From: Gaeumannomyces sp. JS-464
Lineage: Eukaryota > Ascomycota > Sordariomycetes > Magnaporthales > Magnaporthaceae
Length of the DNA: 64,000 nt
NCBI GenBank assembly: GCA_002197995.1
Contig: NGZR01000007.1
Coordinates: forward strand, 2,376,399-2,440,398
Reading direction: 5' to 3'
Shown: in pieces, positions 1 to 11,763 of the stretch
Numbering within the stretch: position 1 is the first letter of the stretch
Layout: every line of letters starts with the position of its first letter
Position numbers and translations under genes: made by a program
Notes under the pieces: model-generated
Seen by the model: the letters and a program-made list of their open reading frames with translations, nothing else
Databases searched by the model: none
What the model was told of the DNA's origin: nothing

Positions 1-2466
1 GGAGGCGGCGGCGGCGCGCACGCTCTGCAGGCGCGCCAGGTGGGCGGCCGTGTCGGGCCGCCGGCTGTCGTAGACGTCGCCGTAGGCCGGGCCCGCGTCG
101 AGCACCGAGGTGGCGCGGCTGGCGGCGCGCCGGCGCCGGAAGGAGGGCGAGCTGGGCGTCACCATGGCCGGGGCGGGCGGGCCGCCGCCGCCGTTGGTGT
201 TGTTGCTGGTGGTGTGGTGCAGGTCTGCGCCGGTCGAGCTGCCTGTAGCAGCGGTCGGGCTTCCGACGTCAGGGTGATGCTGGTTGCTGCCGCGGGGGCT
301 GCGCAGGCTGTCGCCGGTCTGGACGCCGACGGCGGCGGGAGGGCGGGCGCCGCCGGTCGGGTAGGTGGTGGCCGAGTCGTAGCTGGGCGGCTGGATGTTG
401 GACCAGAAGAAGGGCAGGTCGCGGGCGCCGCCCGGCTGGTGCTTGCGGGGCCCCTCGATGCCGAGGTCCGCCATCTGGCGCATCAGCTCGGCGGCGAACT
501 TGTTGTGGCGGTTGAGCCGCACCAGCTCGTTCTGGAAGCTCGACTTGTGGAAGAAGATGATGTTGATGGTGACCGACCAGACCTCGTCGATGGTGCGGAC
601 CTCGGTGATGATGCGCGGGGCGTAGTCGCGCTTGTTCTCCATCACGAAGTCGAGCATGCGCGCCTTGAGCTCTTCGATCACCTCGTTCTTGGTCCCGAAC
701 CGGACCTTGAGCTCGATCGGGTCCGCGAGCCCGTTGCTGCGGCGCTGGTTGAGGATGAACAGGTTGTTGAGCAGTGAGTTGGGCGCCTGCACGACGTGGC
801 CCTCCATCTTCTTGAACTCGGTGTACAGCAGCGAGATCTCCTGGACGTAGTAGTCGTCGCCCTGCATGCCGGTGCCCGTGTTGCCATAGACGCGGACCCG
901 GTCGCCGACGTCGAAGGGGTGCTTGACGAACACAAAGATGATGGACTGCAGGAACTCCTGCGCCGTCGCCTGCAGCATCCACGCCAGGCCCAGCAGCGTG
1001 GTGCCGGCCGACCCGAGCGCTGCGGCCGCCGAGCCGGACAGGATCGAGATGAAGACGATGATGGAGATGATAAGGATGATGAAAACGAAGACGCTGTCGA
1101 GCTTCTTAATGACCGAGTCCAGGTCCTTGAGCGACGCCGCGATCGCCTTCTTCTCGAGGTGGATCTCGTTGCAGGCCAGCTCGAGCTCCTGCATCGAGAT
1201 GTCGCCGTTGAGGTCCCTATCGAAGATGCCAAAGCAAGCCTCTGCCTCCTCAGCCTCGAAAACACGTAGGAAGTCGTCGAGCACGAGCGTGTCGCGGTCG
1301 GGGGCCACCATGGCGCGGAACAGCATGCGCGCCAGCGTCTGGCTGGTCGGGGTGGTGCGGAGCAGCTCCAGCACGACCCTGCGCGGGTGGTTGTCGTTGA
1401 GGACTTTACGGCCCGTGAAGTCGCCGGCTACACGGTTGGCTACGGTGCCGAAGCGGCTCCACGCCTGGCGGGCGTTCTGCTGCAGCGCCTTCATGGGCGT
1501 CTTGTCGCCGCTGGAGCCGCCGGAGCGCGGGTGCGTCGGGTTCCAGACGGAGTCGTCGTCCGTCTTGCTGCGCAAATACGTGTACATGCTGACAAGACAG
1601 TTGACGTCTCGCTTGTTGGCCTCGATGCGGTACGCGTAGGTGCGCATGTGGAACGAGCTCGCGATCCACTGGATCAGGATCTTCTCGACGATGTTGAGAG
1701 CAGCCAGCACAAACAGCGAGATGATAACCTTTTGGACGATATCGATCCACGGAATGAAGGGCGTCCTGTCCTCGGCATTTTCCGGGACGTCGCGTTTGGT
1801 GTTAACGATAGGCAAGAAGGAGCACAGCACAGCAAGCATCCAGATGAACAGCGAGGCGTGCAGCTCGAGGCCGCGGCCGACGTCCTTCCACTTCTTGTGG
1901 TTGCTGGACCCGACGGCCTTGGCGCAGAACTTGAAGATGTAGGGCATGATTGCGCAGATTGTGCGCGACGCCCATAGAGTGCCCCAGACAATCTCGAGCC
2001 AGATGCCGAACCAGAACAGCTCCACACCGTCCGGTCCGCCCACGGCCAGCTGGGCATCAGGGAGGGCATAGATGTCGATCATGATGGGAGCCAGCAGGAT
2101 GCCGGCAACAGGGGCCCAGTAGACGAAGTAGCGGATGACGCGCGGGAACTTCTTGATCTTGGTCCAGAGCTTGTTGGCCGCGGTCGGCTTCTGCTGCTGT
2201 GTGGCCTGGGCGGGCTCGTCGGCCGGCTGGTTGAAGGCGTCCTCTTCCTGGATGTCTCCCAGGTGGTGGTCTCTGGATCTCCGTGAGCCAACATCGTGAT
2301 CCTGGTTGGAGACGTAGCGCTCGGCCCGGAGGAGCTCGAGGTCGTCGTTCAGCCGGTTCGCTTGCTCTCTGGACTCATCGTCGTTTTGGAGATCCTTGGG
2401 ACTCAAGGGAGTCTCGTCCTCAGGCTTCTCGCTGAATGTGGTCGGATGCCTTATCGGAGTCGACAT
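1..2466 (-). CDS. MscS-family mechanosensitive ion channel with EF-hand (C-terminus beyond window)
   Basis: One uninterrupted minus-strand frame starts with ATG at 2466 and runs 822 codons to the window edge, so the C-terminus is missing. The product should be a membrane channel that opens on membrane tension and releases ions; fungal homologues (Msy1/Msy2 of fission yeast) sit in the ER and control calcium during hypo-osmotic shock. Visible parts in order: an acidic, charged N-terminal 90 residues; several hydrophobic segments from about residue 105 to 285; a canonical EF-hand loop (DRDLNGDISMQE) near residue 414; a hydrophobic pore segment rich in Ile and Val followed by an Ala/Gly-rich stretch (SGSAAAALGSAGTTLLGLAW); and the MscS beta domain (HPFDVGDRVRVYG). 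A low-complexity Ser/Pro/Gly tail follows, as in other fungal members. The next gene is more than 2 kb upstream. Family assignment is secure; calcium gating is inferred from the EF-hand. Confidence 0.93.
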   Translation of the reverse strand, partial: MSTPIRHPTTFSEKPEDETPLSPKDLQNDDESREQANRLNDDLELLRAERYVSNQDHDVGSRRSRDHHLGDIQEEDAFNQPADEPAQATQQQKPTAANKLWTKIKKFPRVIRYFVYWAPVAGILLAPIMIDIYALPDAQLAVGGPDGVELFWFGIWLEIVWGTLWASRTICAIMPYIFKFCAKAVGSSNHKKWKDVGRGLELHASLFIWMLAVLCSFLPIVNTKRDVPENAEDRTPFIPWIDIVQKVIISLFVLAALNIVEKILIQWIASSFHMRTYAYRIEANKRDVNCLVSMYTYLRSKTDDDSVWNPTHPRSGGSSGDKTPMKALQQNARQAWSRFGTVANRVAGDFTGRKVLNDNHPRRVVLELLRTTPTSQTLARMLFRAMVAPDRDTLVLDDFLRVFEAEEAEACFGIFDRDLNGDISMQELELACNEIHLEKKAIAASLKDLDSVIKKLDSVFVFIILIISIIVFISILSGSAAAALGSAGTTLLGLAWMLQATAQEFLQSIIFVFVKHPFDVGDRVRVYGNTGTGMQGDDYYVQEISLLYTEFKKMEGHVVQAPNSLLNNLFILNQRRSNGLADPIELKVRFGTKNEVIEELKARMLDFVMENKRDYAPRIITEVRTIDEVWSVTINIIFFHKSSFQNELVRLNRHNKFAAELMRQMADLGIEGPRKHQPGGARDLPFFWSNIQPPSYDSATTYPTGGARPPAAVGVQTGDSLRSPRGSNQHHPDVGSPTAATGSSTGADLHHTTSNNTNGGGGPPAPAMVTPSSPSFRRRRAASRATSVLDAGPAYGDVYDSRRPDTAAHLARLQSVRAAAAS

Positions 2467-4666
2467 GATTGGCTTTCTGGCCCGGTTCTGTCGGGGGTTT
2501 GACCTCACAAAACGGCAAAAGAGAAAGCCTAGAGAAGCCCGTCGGCTTCAAATCTGGGCGGGAGCTGGTGAGATGGAAGGAAAAGAAACGGTCTTGTCAA
2601 GCTTGACAAAGCGCCCGGTAGACTCGAGTCTAGAGCAGGGTGCGGTAATAGCTGCGAAGTCGATAGCGACCGTGGGAGGCTGGAGCCGTAGAAAAAAAAA
2701 AGAAGAGTGGGTTTTTGCAGCTTGCAAACTCAAGATAAAGCTGGAGAAAGTGAAAACCCCTACGGACAGGCTACCTTTACCCGAGCTCTTTGGCACATTC
2801 CCACGCACCGTGTCAACAGTGTGACATGCCGGGGTGGAAATCTCTCAGGCCAAGAGCGCCGGAGCCGTGGGTGCGGCGTATTGCAACGCCAAATCGACAG
2901 GTGGACCGATCAGGATCTTCATCTCTGCAGCTGTCTCTGGACCCTTTTCCTTTTCCTCCGCGGGGCTTTACCTCGCAGAGACCCACGTCAACTGCACACT
3001 GTGAATGACCAAGAACAAGACCTCGGGCCCAGGCCGGACGACTCTTATCCAAGGTGGCACTGGCGGCAAGGCAAACAAACATCTTGGACAAAGGCCAAGG
3101 CGAGTGGGTGAGTGGGTTGGTGTTTTCCGCGCATTTTCCCTTCGCGGTTTGGTTTCCCGTCCCAGGAAAAAGATGCGGCCGCATTTCCTTGAATGTCGTT
3201 GGGCCAAAAGTGGGGCGGCGATCGAGCGCTGGCGTCCACTTGATTCGGTTTGCGTGCACGGCCTCGTGGCGCGCTGGGCGGGGCCATTTCGTCATTCTGT
3301 GGAACCACCGCCCCTGAAGCGGCTTGTCGCCAAGCCAGCTAGCGCCGGGGCAATGCCAGGCTTTCTTCTTTTCTTCCATCTTCTTTGCGGCGCCAGCTGG
3401 CCTTCCGTCTGATCTTTATTCCCGCCTCCATCGGCTCATCCGTTTTCGGTAATCCGGCCCAGGGCATGGCATTCTGTGTCTCTGGGATGCTGCTTGGATG
3501 CAGCAATTGCGAAGCGCCTTACCCGTGGATGTCAATCTCGATGCGTTTGTTTCATCCCTTTTTCCTTATCCGCGGACCCCTAATGTTCCATTCGCTCGGC
3601 CGTCACGCCATGTACGTGTTTAGCAGCTGTTATCTTTTCCATGGGTGATCGACGTGATCTTGTTGGGGCGCTCACAGTGCTGTCCATCTCGATCCCTACC
3701 GTGCCAACTGCTCCCTCCCCTGATCCTATCCGTGTTTTTCACATGCCTCCAAGTGCGGATGGAGGCCAATTATTCGTGTCCGTTACCTTGCAGCTGCTTC
3801 CTCGAGCATTGGCGTCAGGTCTAGATATTGTTACATGCATTCCGCGTCTACGCGCGCAGATTGCGAGTCGGTCTGATGCATTGCTCCTACAGCAATAGCA
3901 CAGAGCATTACCCAATAACAATACCTACCGCAGAGAGCACCGGCCCCGAATGAAGTCATCGACAAGGCTTGCTTCTCTCACCCGCGACTCGCATGGTCCG
4001 TGGGGCCGTGTAGGTTAAAACTCTAATCCCGTTATCAAACCCGCCAACTCGGATGCCCAACCGGATGCGCGATGATGATAGCCGCCGGGAGGATTCACGG
4101 CCGCATTGTTCAAGAAGCTTGAACGGCCACTCTTCTAGGATTACCGAGGCCGACCTGTGGCTGCTTTGGGAACCGCCAAGGTCCATCAGCCTCGCTGAAA
4201 AATTGCAAAAGTCAGTTCCTGGAGCGTATCCTCCCATACTCGACGCGGATGCGACACCTCCGTGTGTGAGTTGGAAAAGTATTTCACTTTCTGAAATGAT
4301 GCTTTCCAGAAGCACTGGGAAAATGAGAGCCTGCCCAGATCGGGCGTCGATGCGTGCTGGCTGGGCGGCATCTGGTTGGCAGCCAGGCAGGCTTCTCGCA
4401 ACCTGCTGCACAGCCTTACCACCTCTTTTCTACAGAAGAGCGACACAACAACGTGGCAGCTCCCGACTGGGTAGCCTACCTAACTTGTGATCGCCCGATT
4501 TGCCAGAGGCAAGGCTTTCCGCCAGGCTTCCTCAACCCCACGAGCGTTCGTTGCGAAAAAGCCACAGCACATCATTAGAAAGGGGCCCGCCATCTTGATC
4601 TCCAAGTGGAATTGCATGCATTGGCATCCTTCTCCTAGAATTAGCGCTCGCAACGAAGTCGACATC
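2467..4666. other. Intergenic region, no gene recognised
   Basis: About 2.2 kb between the start of the channel gene (minus strand) and the first exon of the NACHT gene (plus strand), so it must hold both promoters. It contains a short poly-A run near 2692-2701. The open frames here are short, have no recognisable domain and look like chance frames. I see no tRNA, no transposon similarity and no convincing exon. Confidence 0.6.
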
Positions 4667-7600
4667 ATGAACGTGAACGCAGCAGATGTACTCGCGCTCG
4701 TCGTTCGCATTGTGCGCGAGGTGCAAAAAGGGGCTGATCGCTACCGAAGAGCTCCCGCAGAAATTGCCGCCCAAAGGCAGGAGTAGGTTGAAAGCTGCGA
4801 CTCCGCGATCCAGTTGTGGTGTGTGCTGATTAGCTTAATTCTCTCGGCGCAGTGTCGAATCATTCATCCGCCTGCTTGGGCCGTCTGCAGAAGAAGGCAG
4901 CAGCCTGCCAGCGGAACTGAAACAGCTCGCAAAGGCGTGTCTCGAGACCGTGAGAGAGATCGAGGAGCATCTCGATAGTACCAAGTCTAAACAACAGGGG
5001 GTTATCGGGTCCATGAGGAACCTTGTGAGGCGGGCGCGGTTTGATCCGGCTGAGCTGATAGTGTCGTGGACACGAGTGCATAACCGCTGCATGCTGTAGG
5101 CTTTGCCAATCCGCTGTACCCTTGACATTGCTGACGCTAGTCTAGGTATAGCTCGCGGGCAAACGAGCACGAGAGGGACCTACAAGAGAACGAACGCAGG
5201 TTGCAAAAAGAAGAAAGACGACTCCAACAGGAGGAAAGAACTCGCAAGGAAATCGCCGAGATCTGGCCGGGCCCCCATTATGTCCCCATTGCAGATCTCG
5301 ATGGGACGTTCGAGCACATCCTCGGCTCGGCAGCTGTGAACAAGTGGAGGGATGATAAAACTCAGGTGTTGTTCCTTCACGGAAAGCAAGGTGCGGGAAA
5401 GACAACCCTCATGGGCAAGATGGCGAAACAACTCGAAGAGCGCGGCCGAGACCGCGGCGTTGCTGTAGCTCCGTTCTTTTTCCGAGCTGGCGAGGATCAG
5501 GGCCTGCGATCCCTAGACGATGTCCTGCGCGCCATTCTCTGGTTGTTATGTGACAGGAACCCTTCCATCCTTACAAAGCTACGCGACGACCTCTCGCCTC
5601 GAGAATCTCTCTCCGCGCTGACAAGAGGCCGCCTACTTTCCGCGGTCAGCTCAGCCGCCGAGGCCTTCAATAAGGTCTACCTGCTATTCGACGGCATCGA
5701 CGAGTTCGGCACATGCTTCGGCCACGTTAGGAGCTTGCTGGCCTGGTTGCTCGATCTGCATCAAAAGCTGCCCAACGCCAACTTGCTGTTGGCTTGCCTA
5801 GATCAGCCCGAGATCATGAAGGGTCTTAGTGCATGGCCCAGCCTCGAGATCCGAGCAAGGCAAGAGGACATAGGGATGTACATTCAACATCATGAGTCCA
5901 GCCTGCCTCCGGAGATGTTGAAAGGCGGCGCTGGGATCGCGGCGATTACTGAATTTGTTGGGAGGTGTCGAGGGGAAAGTAAGGAGCCTGTGTACCCTAA
6001 TTGCACTTTCGCCGCTAACAAAGTGTTGAATCAGCTTTCTTGTTTCAAAATGCCTCTTCGATATACTGAGATCCATGGACTCGATCGACGAGTTCGTAAA
6101 TCTTTTGGAGTCGATCTTATGCGGGAGGCCGCCTGGGCTCCGGGACCCATATGAAGCCCTTCAACAGGCATTCGGCCACCTCCTGGTGAAGCTTGAGAGT
6201 CGTGATCCGTTGGCGAAGGGACGCGCCATCAAGGCGATACGGTGGGTTCTTCTCGCGCAACGCACTTTGGATCACGACGAACTCTGCCACGCCTTGGAGC
6301 TCATGGGCGACAAGGGGCTCAAGATACCGATCGACAATCTGATCCAAGACACGTGGCTTTCTAACTGAATGCTCCCAAAGCCACGCCCCGGAGAAAAGGG
6401 CGGTTCGGATTTCGCATCGGACAATCCGAGCGTTTCTTTATATGGAGTGGAAGGACAAGCTCCCAGGCACGCACGCAGACATCACCAAGACCCTGATAAA
6501 ATGTCTCAGTTTGGGGGAAGAGGGGAGGGGAGTCTACAGATACGCCGCCGAAAGTTGGGTCACTCACTTCTCGGCGGCACCCGTGGACAAGAACCTGTTT
6601 ACGCAAGTCATGGACTTTCTACGCCACAGGCCACACGTCTCCAAGGCCTGGAAATACTACTCCCTCAGGAGTCCGACCCCAGGGGCGTCACAACGCAAGG
6701 AATACAAGCACTTATCAGGACTGCACCTAGCCGCCTATTTTGGCCTCCAGCATCATCTCGAGGCTTTGGCAGTCAAAGAGAATCCTAACTCTCAGGATGA
6801 CGACGGCGCCACGCCGCTGCTTTGGGCAGCCTGGGACAGGCAAGAGGAGACCTTCACTTGGCTCCTGGAATCCGGTGGAGCAAAGTCGGATTGTCGGGAT
6901 GCGCACCTGAAGACGCCTCTGCACTACGCCGCAGATTTCCAATGGCGGCGCGCGCTTAAGTTCCTTTTGGAGAAAGGATCTCATCCAGCGACCGCGGATT
7001 CTGATAATATGACAGCGCTTCATTACGCTGTCTATCGGCACTGGGAGGACGGCATCGATCTTTTCTTGGAGGCTGGATGGGACATCGACACTCCAGCTAG
7101 ACGCCAAGCGAGCCCCGGCGTAAATCGGGACGGGGAACCTGTATGGGAGCCGATGGGCGAGGCTCGTCGAACTGATAACACGGACAGAAGCATAGGACTT
7201 ACGCCACTTCACTACGCAGCGTTTACCGGAAGGACCGAGATGGTCGACTTCCTGTTAAAAAGGGGGGCGAACCCGGCCGCGAGGTCTGAATGCAAGGAGA
7301 CGGCCCTTCACCTGGCGATCTCACAGGCAATCACAAGACCCGGATGGAAGGACGACCTCCCAATATCCGCAAGAGTCGGGACTACTACGAGCGCAAGGAC
7401 TATGAAGTGTATTGTGCCGAAGCGTGGGATACTCTCGAGGGTTGCACTATCAGCATCACTGGCAGCGATGACTACGTGAACGGGAAGTACGAGGAGTATT
7501 GTCAAGAGAACAATGACGAGAGGTGCAAGCTCGTCGAGGCTCTTCTAAGCCACCCAAAAACGAACGTCAACGCGGCCGACATTGACGGCTGGCAGGCGTT

Positions 7601-8367
7601 GCACATGCTGCCAGACGATGCCGAGCTTTCTGAAAGACTCGCCCATATCCTACTCAACCACGGGGCAGATGTCTCCGAGAGAAATCAGGACGGCCAAACC
7701 CCGTTGCTTATGGCTTGCTCAAGAGGTCATTTCGAGGTCGCATGCCTGCTTCTTGAGAAAGGAGCGGATGCCATGGAGACGGACGCACATGGGATGAACG
7801 TGTTGCACCATTGGTTCGACGGGGTTCTCAGCATCCTAAACCCGGAGATGTTTACAAGAATGTGCGCTAGGGGCAGGGGTCAATTACGCCGCCGACAACG
7901 GCTTGACCCCGCTGATGTTATACTGCAGCCGGTATTTCTCTGGTTGTTCGGTCGAAGACCTAGCCCTCTTCCGCCAATGTGGTGCCGACATGTCGCTACG
8001 AGACGGCAACGGCCGGACAACAGCTCATTACTACGCTGGGTCCTCAAGACCCGAGGTGGAAGGCTTGAAGCTGCTTCGCGACGCTGGGGCTCAACTCGAC
8101 ATGCGGGACTCTGAGGGCTGGACGCTGCTGCACTACGCCGCACACCGAGGGTATTTGACGAAACCAGTGCTGGATTTCCTCCTTGGAGAAAGCGTCGGTC
8201 TGTCATTGGACACTCTCGATGCGTCGGGCATGACTCCGCTGGATATTGCCGTGAAGTGGAGGAACACTATGAGGCAAAGCGAATACCGGCCGGTTTTCGA
8301 GCGTGATCGTTGGGAGCCGATCGTGGATATGATGGAAAGGTGGAATGGGCGCCAGGCCGGGGCCTAA
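4667..8367 (+). pseudogene. NACHT-ankyrin (NLR-like, STAND) protein, frame broken at about four places
   Basis: Fungal NLR-like ATPases of this kind act in non-self recognition and can trigger cell death. Exon 1 starts at ATG 4667. Intron 4783-4852 and intron 5096-5145 (CTGAC-type branch, TAG acceptor) keep one frame through an N-terminal helical domain, a charged coiled coil (about 5165-5250) and a NACHT domain with P-loop GKQGAGKTTL (about 5380) and Walker B-like LLFDGIDEFG (about 5685). A third intron, 5979-6034, is plausible. The frame then changes near 6068 and again near 6366, where the winged-helix part continues (RAIKAIRWVLL, DELCHAL). Ankyrin repeats begin near 6700 (SGLHLAAYFG, TPLHYAA) and run to the stop at 8367, with further shifts near 7370 and 7865. 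All pieces line up as one protein, so this is a single gene carrying about four single-base indels. True decay and sequencing error both fit. Confidence 0.8.
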
Positions 8368-8597
8368 CAGGACTAGGATACGGCCTCTGCGCAACATATT
8401 TCGCAAGGAATAGAGCCATCCACTCCATCAGGGGCTGTCAAGCAACGGATTCCCCTTGGTAGTCGGGATTACGTAATCGAAACCTCCAAGTCCCGTCACC
8501 CCGGACTTTCGGACACTCCCCCATTCGTCATCATGGAAGTGCTTGGGGACCAAACATTCCAAACCGAAGCGGCTGCGCTCAGCTTCATCCCCCACAA

Positions 8598-9329
8598 ATG
8601 CCGCTCCCTCAACCATCGCCTGGGCGTCTTCGCCAAGCCACACGTATCTTCTCTCAATTGACGCTTTCCGCACGATCCAGCGCCCAGCACCGAGCAGCCG
8701 CAATCCCGCGCCTCCCCTCCTCCTCCTTTCGCCCCAACAGCCATACCGCAACAAGGCGACACAGCTCCCAGCAGCCACCCAAGCCCCCCAGCGCCCCGCA
8801 GCCCGCACCCTCCGCGTCGTCGCAGCGCCTCTCCCGCGTCCTCGACCGCCTCCCCCGGCGGCTCCACCCCTACGCCTCGCGCCTGCGGTCCGCGCCGCTG
8901 TCGCACGCCGCCGCCTTCCTGGTCCTGCACGAGATCACCGCCGTCGTCCCCCTGCTCGGCCTGTTCGCGCTCTTCCACTACACGGACCTGCACGTCGCGC
9001 CCGTCGCCTGGGTCGCGGCGCGCTACGGCCCTTATGTCGACGAGGGGCTGGGCCGGTTCGAGCACTACTTTCGGCGCAAGGGCTGGTTCGGGCTCGCCGC
9101 TGAGGAGGGGCAGCAGGGAGAGCAGGGAGGCGCCGCCGCCGGGGCAGACAGGGTCGCCGCCATCCAGGGCGCGCAGGGGCCGTACAGGGCCGTGGTCGAG
9201 GTCGCGCTCGCGTACGCCATCACCAAGGCGCTGCTGCCGCTGCGGATTGCGGCGAGCGTCTGGGCCACGCCCTGGTTTGCTGGTGTTCTCGTACGCACAC
9301 GGGCTCTTTTGAGCAGAAGGAAGCAGTAG
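8598..9329 (+). CDS. Predicted mitochondrial membrane protein, conserved in fungi
   Basis: Single-exon frame of 243 residues with ATG at 8598. The first 70 residues are rich in Arg, Ser, Ala and Gln with almost no acidic residues, which is typical of a mitochondrial targeting sequence. A hydrophobic core follows at about residues 100-130 (LVLHEITAVVPLLGLFALFHYTD), then a short linker (ARYGPYVDEGL) and a second amphipathic or hydrophobic part (ALAYAITKALLPLRIAASVWATPWF) ending in a basic tail. This layout matches a family of small fungal inner-membrane proteins, some linked to the mitochondrial ribosome in yeast. I do not assign a symbol because I cannot align it here. The mitochondrial location is inferred; the biochemical role is unknown. 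It lies downstream of the broken NACHT gene and convergent with the NDK gene. Confidence 0.75.
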   Translation: MPLPQPSPGRLRQATRIFSQLTLSARSSAQHRAAAIPRLPSSSFRPNSHTATRRHSSQQPPKPPSAPQPAPSASSQRLSRVLDRLPRRLHPYASRLRSAPLSHAAAFLVLHEITAVVPLLGLFALFHYTDLHVAPVAWVAARYGPYVDEGLGRFEHYFRRKGWFGLAAEEGQQGEQGGAAAGADRVAAIQGAQGPYRAVVEVALAYAITKALLPLRIAASVWATPWFAGVLVRTRALLSRRKQ

Positions 9330-9622
9330 TAGTCGGGACTCCGAAGGTTTAAGCTGTCGACAGGGCATACACCTGGCCACAAACAACCGACGACACCTTG
9401 GTCAGTGTTCCCCAGCAACACCTTGTTGAGAGGGGTTAAACCATCCTCCACGCGGGTACGAGAAATCGCGATCAAATTGGCATTCTGTTTGCTTGGCTGA
9501 CCCGATCGACTGATGAATCTAGTACGTGGCTAGCCTTGGCCCGTTTTGTTTGAAGATGCGCCGAAACCACACAAGTCCACCATGCTTTTTTTTATTTCCC
9601 CGTCTTCGCCTCGTCGCGAAAT

Positions 9623-10693
9623 TTACGGCTTCTCGTAGACCCACTTGGCGTTCTCGGACGACCAGTTAACGACCTCGCCGGCCTTGAACCACAGGGCAAT
9701 CTCCTTCTTGGCGTTCTCGACGCTGTCGGAGCCGTGGCAGACGTTGCGGCCGACATCGATGGCGAAGTCACTATTGTCAAGAGAGGGAACCGTCAGCTGT
9801 GGACATGATATTGGGGGCATATTTTCAACATGTGTGCAAAGGAGATGGGCCCAAAACCTACCCGCGGATGGTGCCAGGGGCCGAGGCGAGAGGGTTGGTC
9901 GCGCCGAGGAGAGCTGGGAGTTGGCGAGAGTCAGTACGCAAAACACCCTTCGGGGGACACTAGAGATGTTGGGGCAGACGTACTGCGGCCAGTCTTGACG
10001 GCATCACGTCCCTCCCAGACCATGGCGCAGATCGGGCCGCTGTTCATGTCTGTGCCCAACTGTTAGCTTGCATGTCTCTTGGGGTCTAGACCCGCTCTAT
10101 GCGCGAGGCGGAGTGGGCATGGCCTACACTCAACCAGGCCGGCGAAGAAGGGCTTGTCCTTCAGGTCAGCATCTGTGGGAGAGAGAAGTCTAGTCAGTCC
10201 AGGTGCCGAGACGGGCGAGCAACAGGCGTCCGTCCGGGTCTCGGGGAGGAAAACGAACAGTGCTCCTTGAGGTGCTCCTCGCCAGGCTTGGTCAGCTTGA
10301 TGGCGACCAGCTTGTAGCTACGATGTGTGCGAGTGGTTAGCGTCTCTGTCGCTGTCTCGTTCCTTTGATCAAGAGCAATCGGCTGTTGTCTCGACTTACC
10401 CACGCTGCTCGAAGCGGGAGATGATGGGGCCGACCAGGCCGCGCTATGATGCTGTTAGCAGGCTTGCTCGACATGCTGCCCGAGAGTGGCAGATGGGTTC
10501 GATGCGTCGAGCCGGTGCCATACCTGAACGCCGTCGGGCTTGATGGCAATGAAGCTGTGGAGGTGAGAGCAAAGTCAGCAAACTCTTCTGGGAATAGCAG
10601 ATGAGACGGCACGGGAAGAGTAGGAAACGCGTGCAGAGGGTAGGAAGGAATGGCTGCAGGTGGCATGCGAACTCACGTCTGCTCGTCGGCCAT
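9623..10693 (-). CDS. ndk-1: Nucleoside diphosphate kinase (eight exons)
   Basis: NDK transfers the terminal phosphate from ATP to other (d)NDPs through a phospho-histidine. Exons by splice signals: 10693-10677, 10554-10524, 10443-10400, 10317-10259, 10172-10128, 10049-9984, 9913-9862 and 9770-9623. They join without a frame error into 153 residues plus stop, the usual family length. The product starts MADEQTFIAIKPDGVQRGLV and contains the active-site segment NVCHGSDS with the catalytic His, ending NWSSENAKWVYEKP. All seven introns have GT donors and AG acceptors, an unusually high intron count for such a short gene. The start has a strong context (CAAAATGGCC). This is one of the few genes here needing splicing over many small exons that shows no indel, a useful control for the frame breaks elsewhere. 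Confidence 0.96.
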
Positions 10694-11763
10694 TTTGGGA
10701 GGTTCGTTTGGATCAGAAGGTTGAGAAGCGTTGTTGGTGTTGCTGTTGAGGATTTGGTGGTCGGGAGGAGTTGTGTGTTGTTGGAGCCAGAGTCGAGGGA
10801 CGAGACGAAGCAGGAGAAGAAGCCCAGGAGGAGGAGGACCAGCACAAAAGTTGGCGGGGTAATTATTTTTCGCGGTCCCGCCAGCTCTGCAGGTCGCCCG
10901 CGGGGCAGGCAGGTGGTGGGGTGGCCGTCCATGATGGGTGTTTGCTCGGCTTTCAGGGGTAAAGGAGCGTGCCGGTTATTGTTATGCTTTTAACGAGGCG
11001 AGGTCCCCGATAATGGGGTGCAGTTTAGAGGACAGTAGTGTCAGATGGCCACGTCACGATTTGGTAACGGCTTTGGAGTCGAACCGAATTCCCAGCTTGT
11101 CGGTGAGCCGCTTTGCTTGAATTTGTACGAACTGCTTTTGGCTGCTACGTACCTCTTTCTCCTGACTTGGAGTTTGGTGTTGCGGTGTCCGTCGACTTGT
11201 ATTCATGGGATTGGAGGGGGTGGGTCTACATGGTGGGCAGCAACAAAATGGAAGCTGCGTCCTACGACGATGTCTCCTATCGCCATTCATTGAGTACCGG
11301 GATTGAAAAAGAAATGGCATCTTGCATTCCTATTCACACACTCAAGCATGGCATGGAATCTGTCCCTTTTTCGAACTGTAGATCGGCGAATTGTCCTCCT
11401 GGACATGCACCAATCGAGCAGCTCCCCTCCAAACGTCATTGCTAGGGCAAACAGCGCTAACCCGATTCGGGCGGCGGTGCAGGGGTTGTTTCTGGCCAGC
11501 TTGACCCTTGCGAGTCGGAGCTGTCCCCCAAGAATTGCCGGCCTCCGAGGGAGCACAGCAGTTCCAGTCCGTCCCAACCCTCCAACTGTGCTGGGCCACT
11601 GCCGCTTTTCCTCTTCCCCAGCACATTGGCGATCTTTCGAGCTGGCCGATAGATCGCTTGCCGCCTTTTTTCTCGTTGCCCCGCCTGTGTTTTTTCCTTC
11701 ACTTCTGCTATCCTACCGTGCGACGCTAATTGGCCTGGCGTCTGACGACGTGGCGTCCTCACA
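10694..11763. other. Divergent promoter region between NDK and glucosidase II genes
   Basis: About 1.07 kb separating the divergently transcribed NDK (minus) and glucosidase II alpha (plus) genes, so both promoters should lie here. CT-rich tracts occur near 11570-11720, just upstream of the glucosidase start, as is common in fungal promoters. No further exon or RNA gene is recognised. Confidence 0.55.

Noticed and set aside
8417..8440. Similar short string (CTCCATCAGGGGCTG) here and near 46785
   Set aside because: Only about 15 bases shared, no terminal repeats or duplications; chance or a very old fragment.
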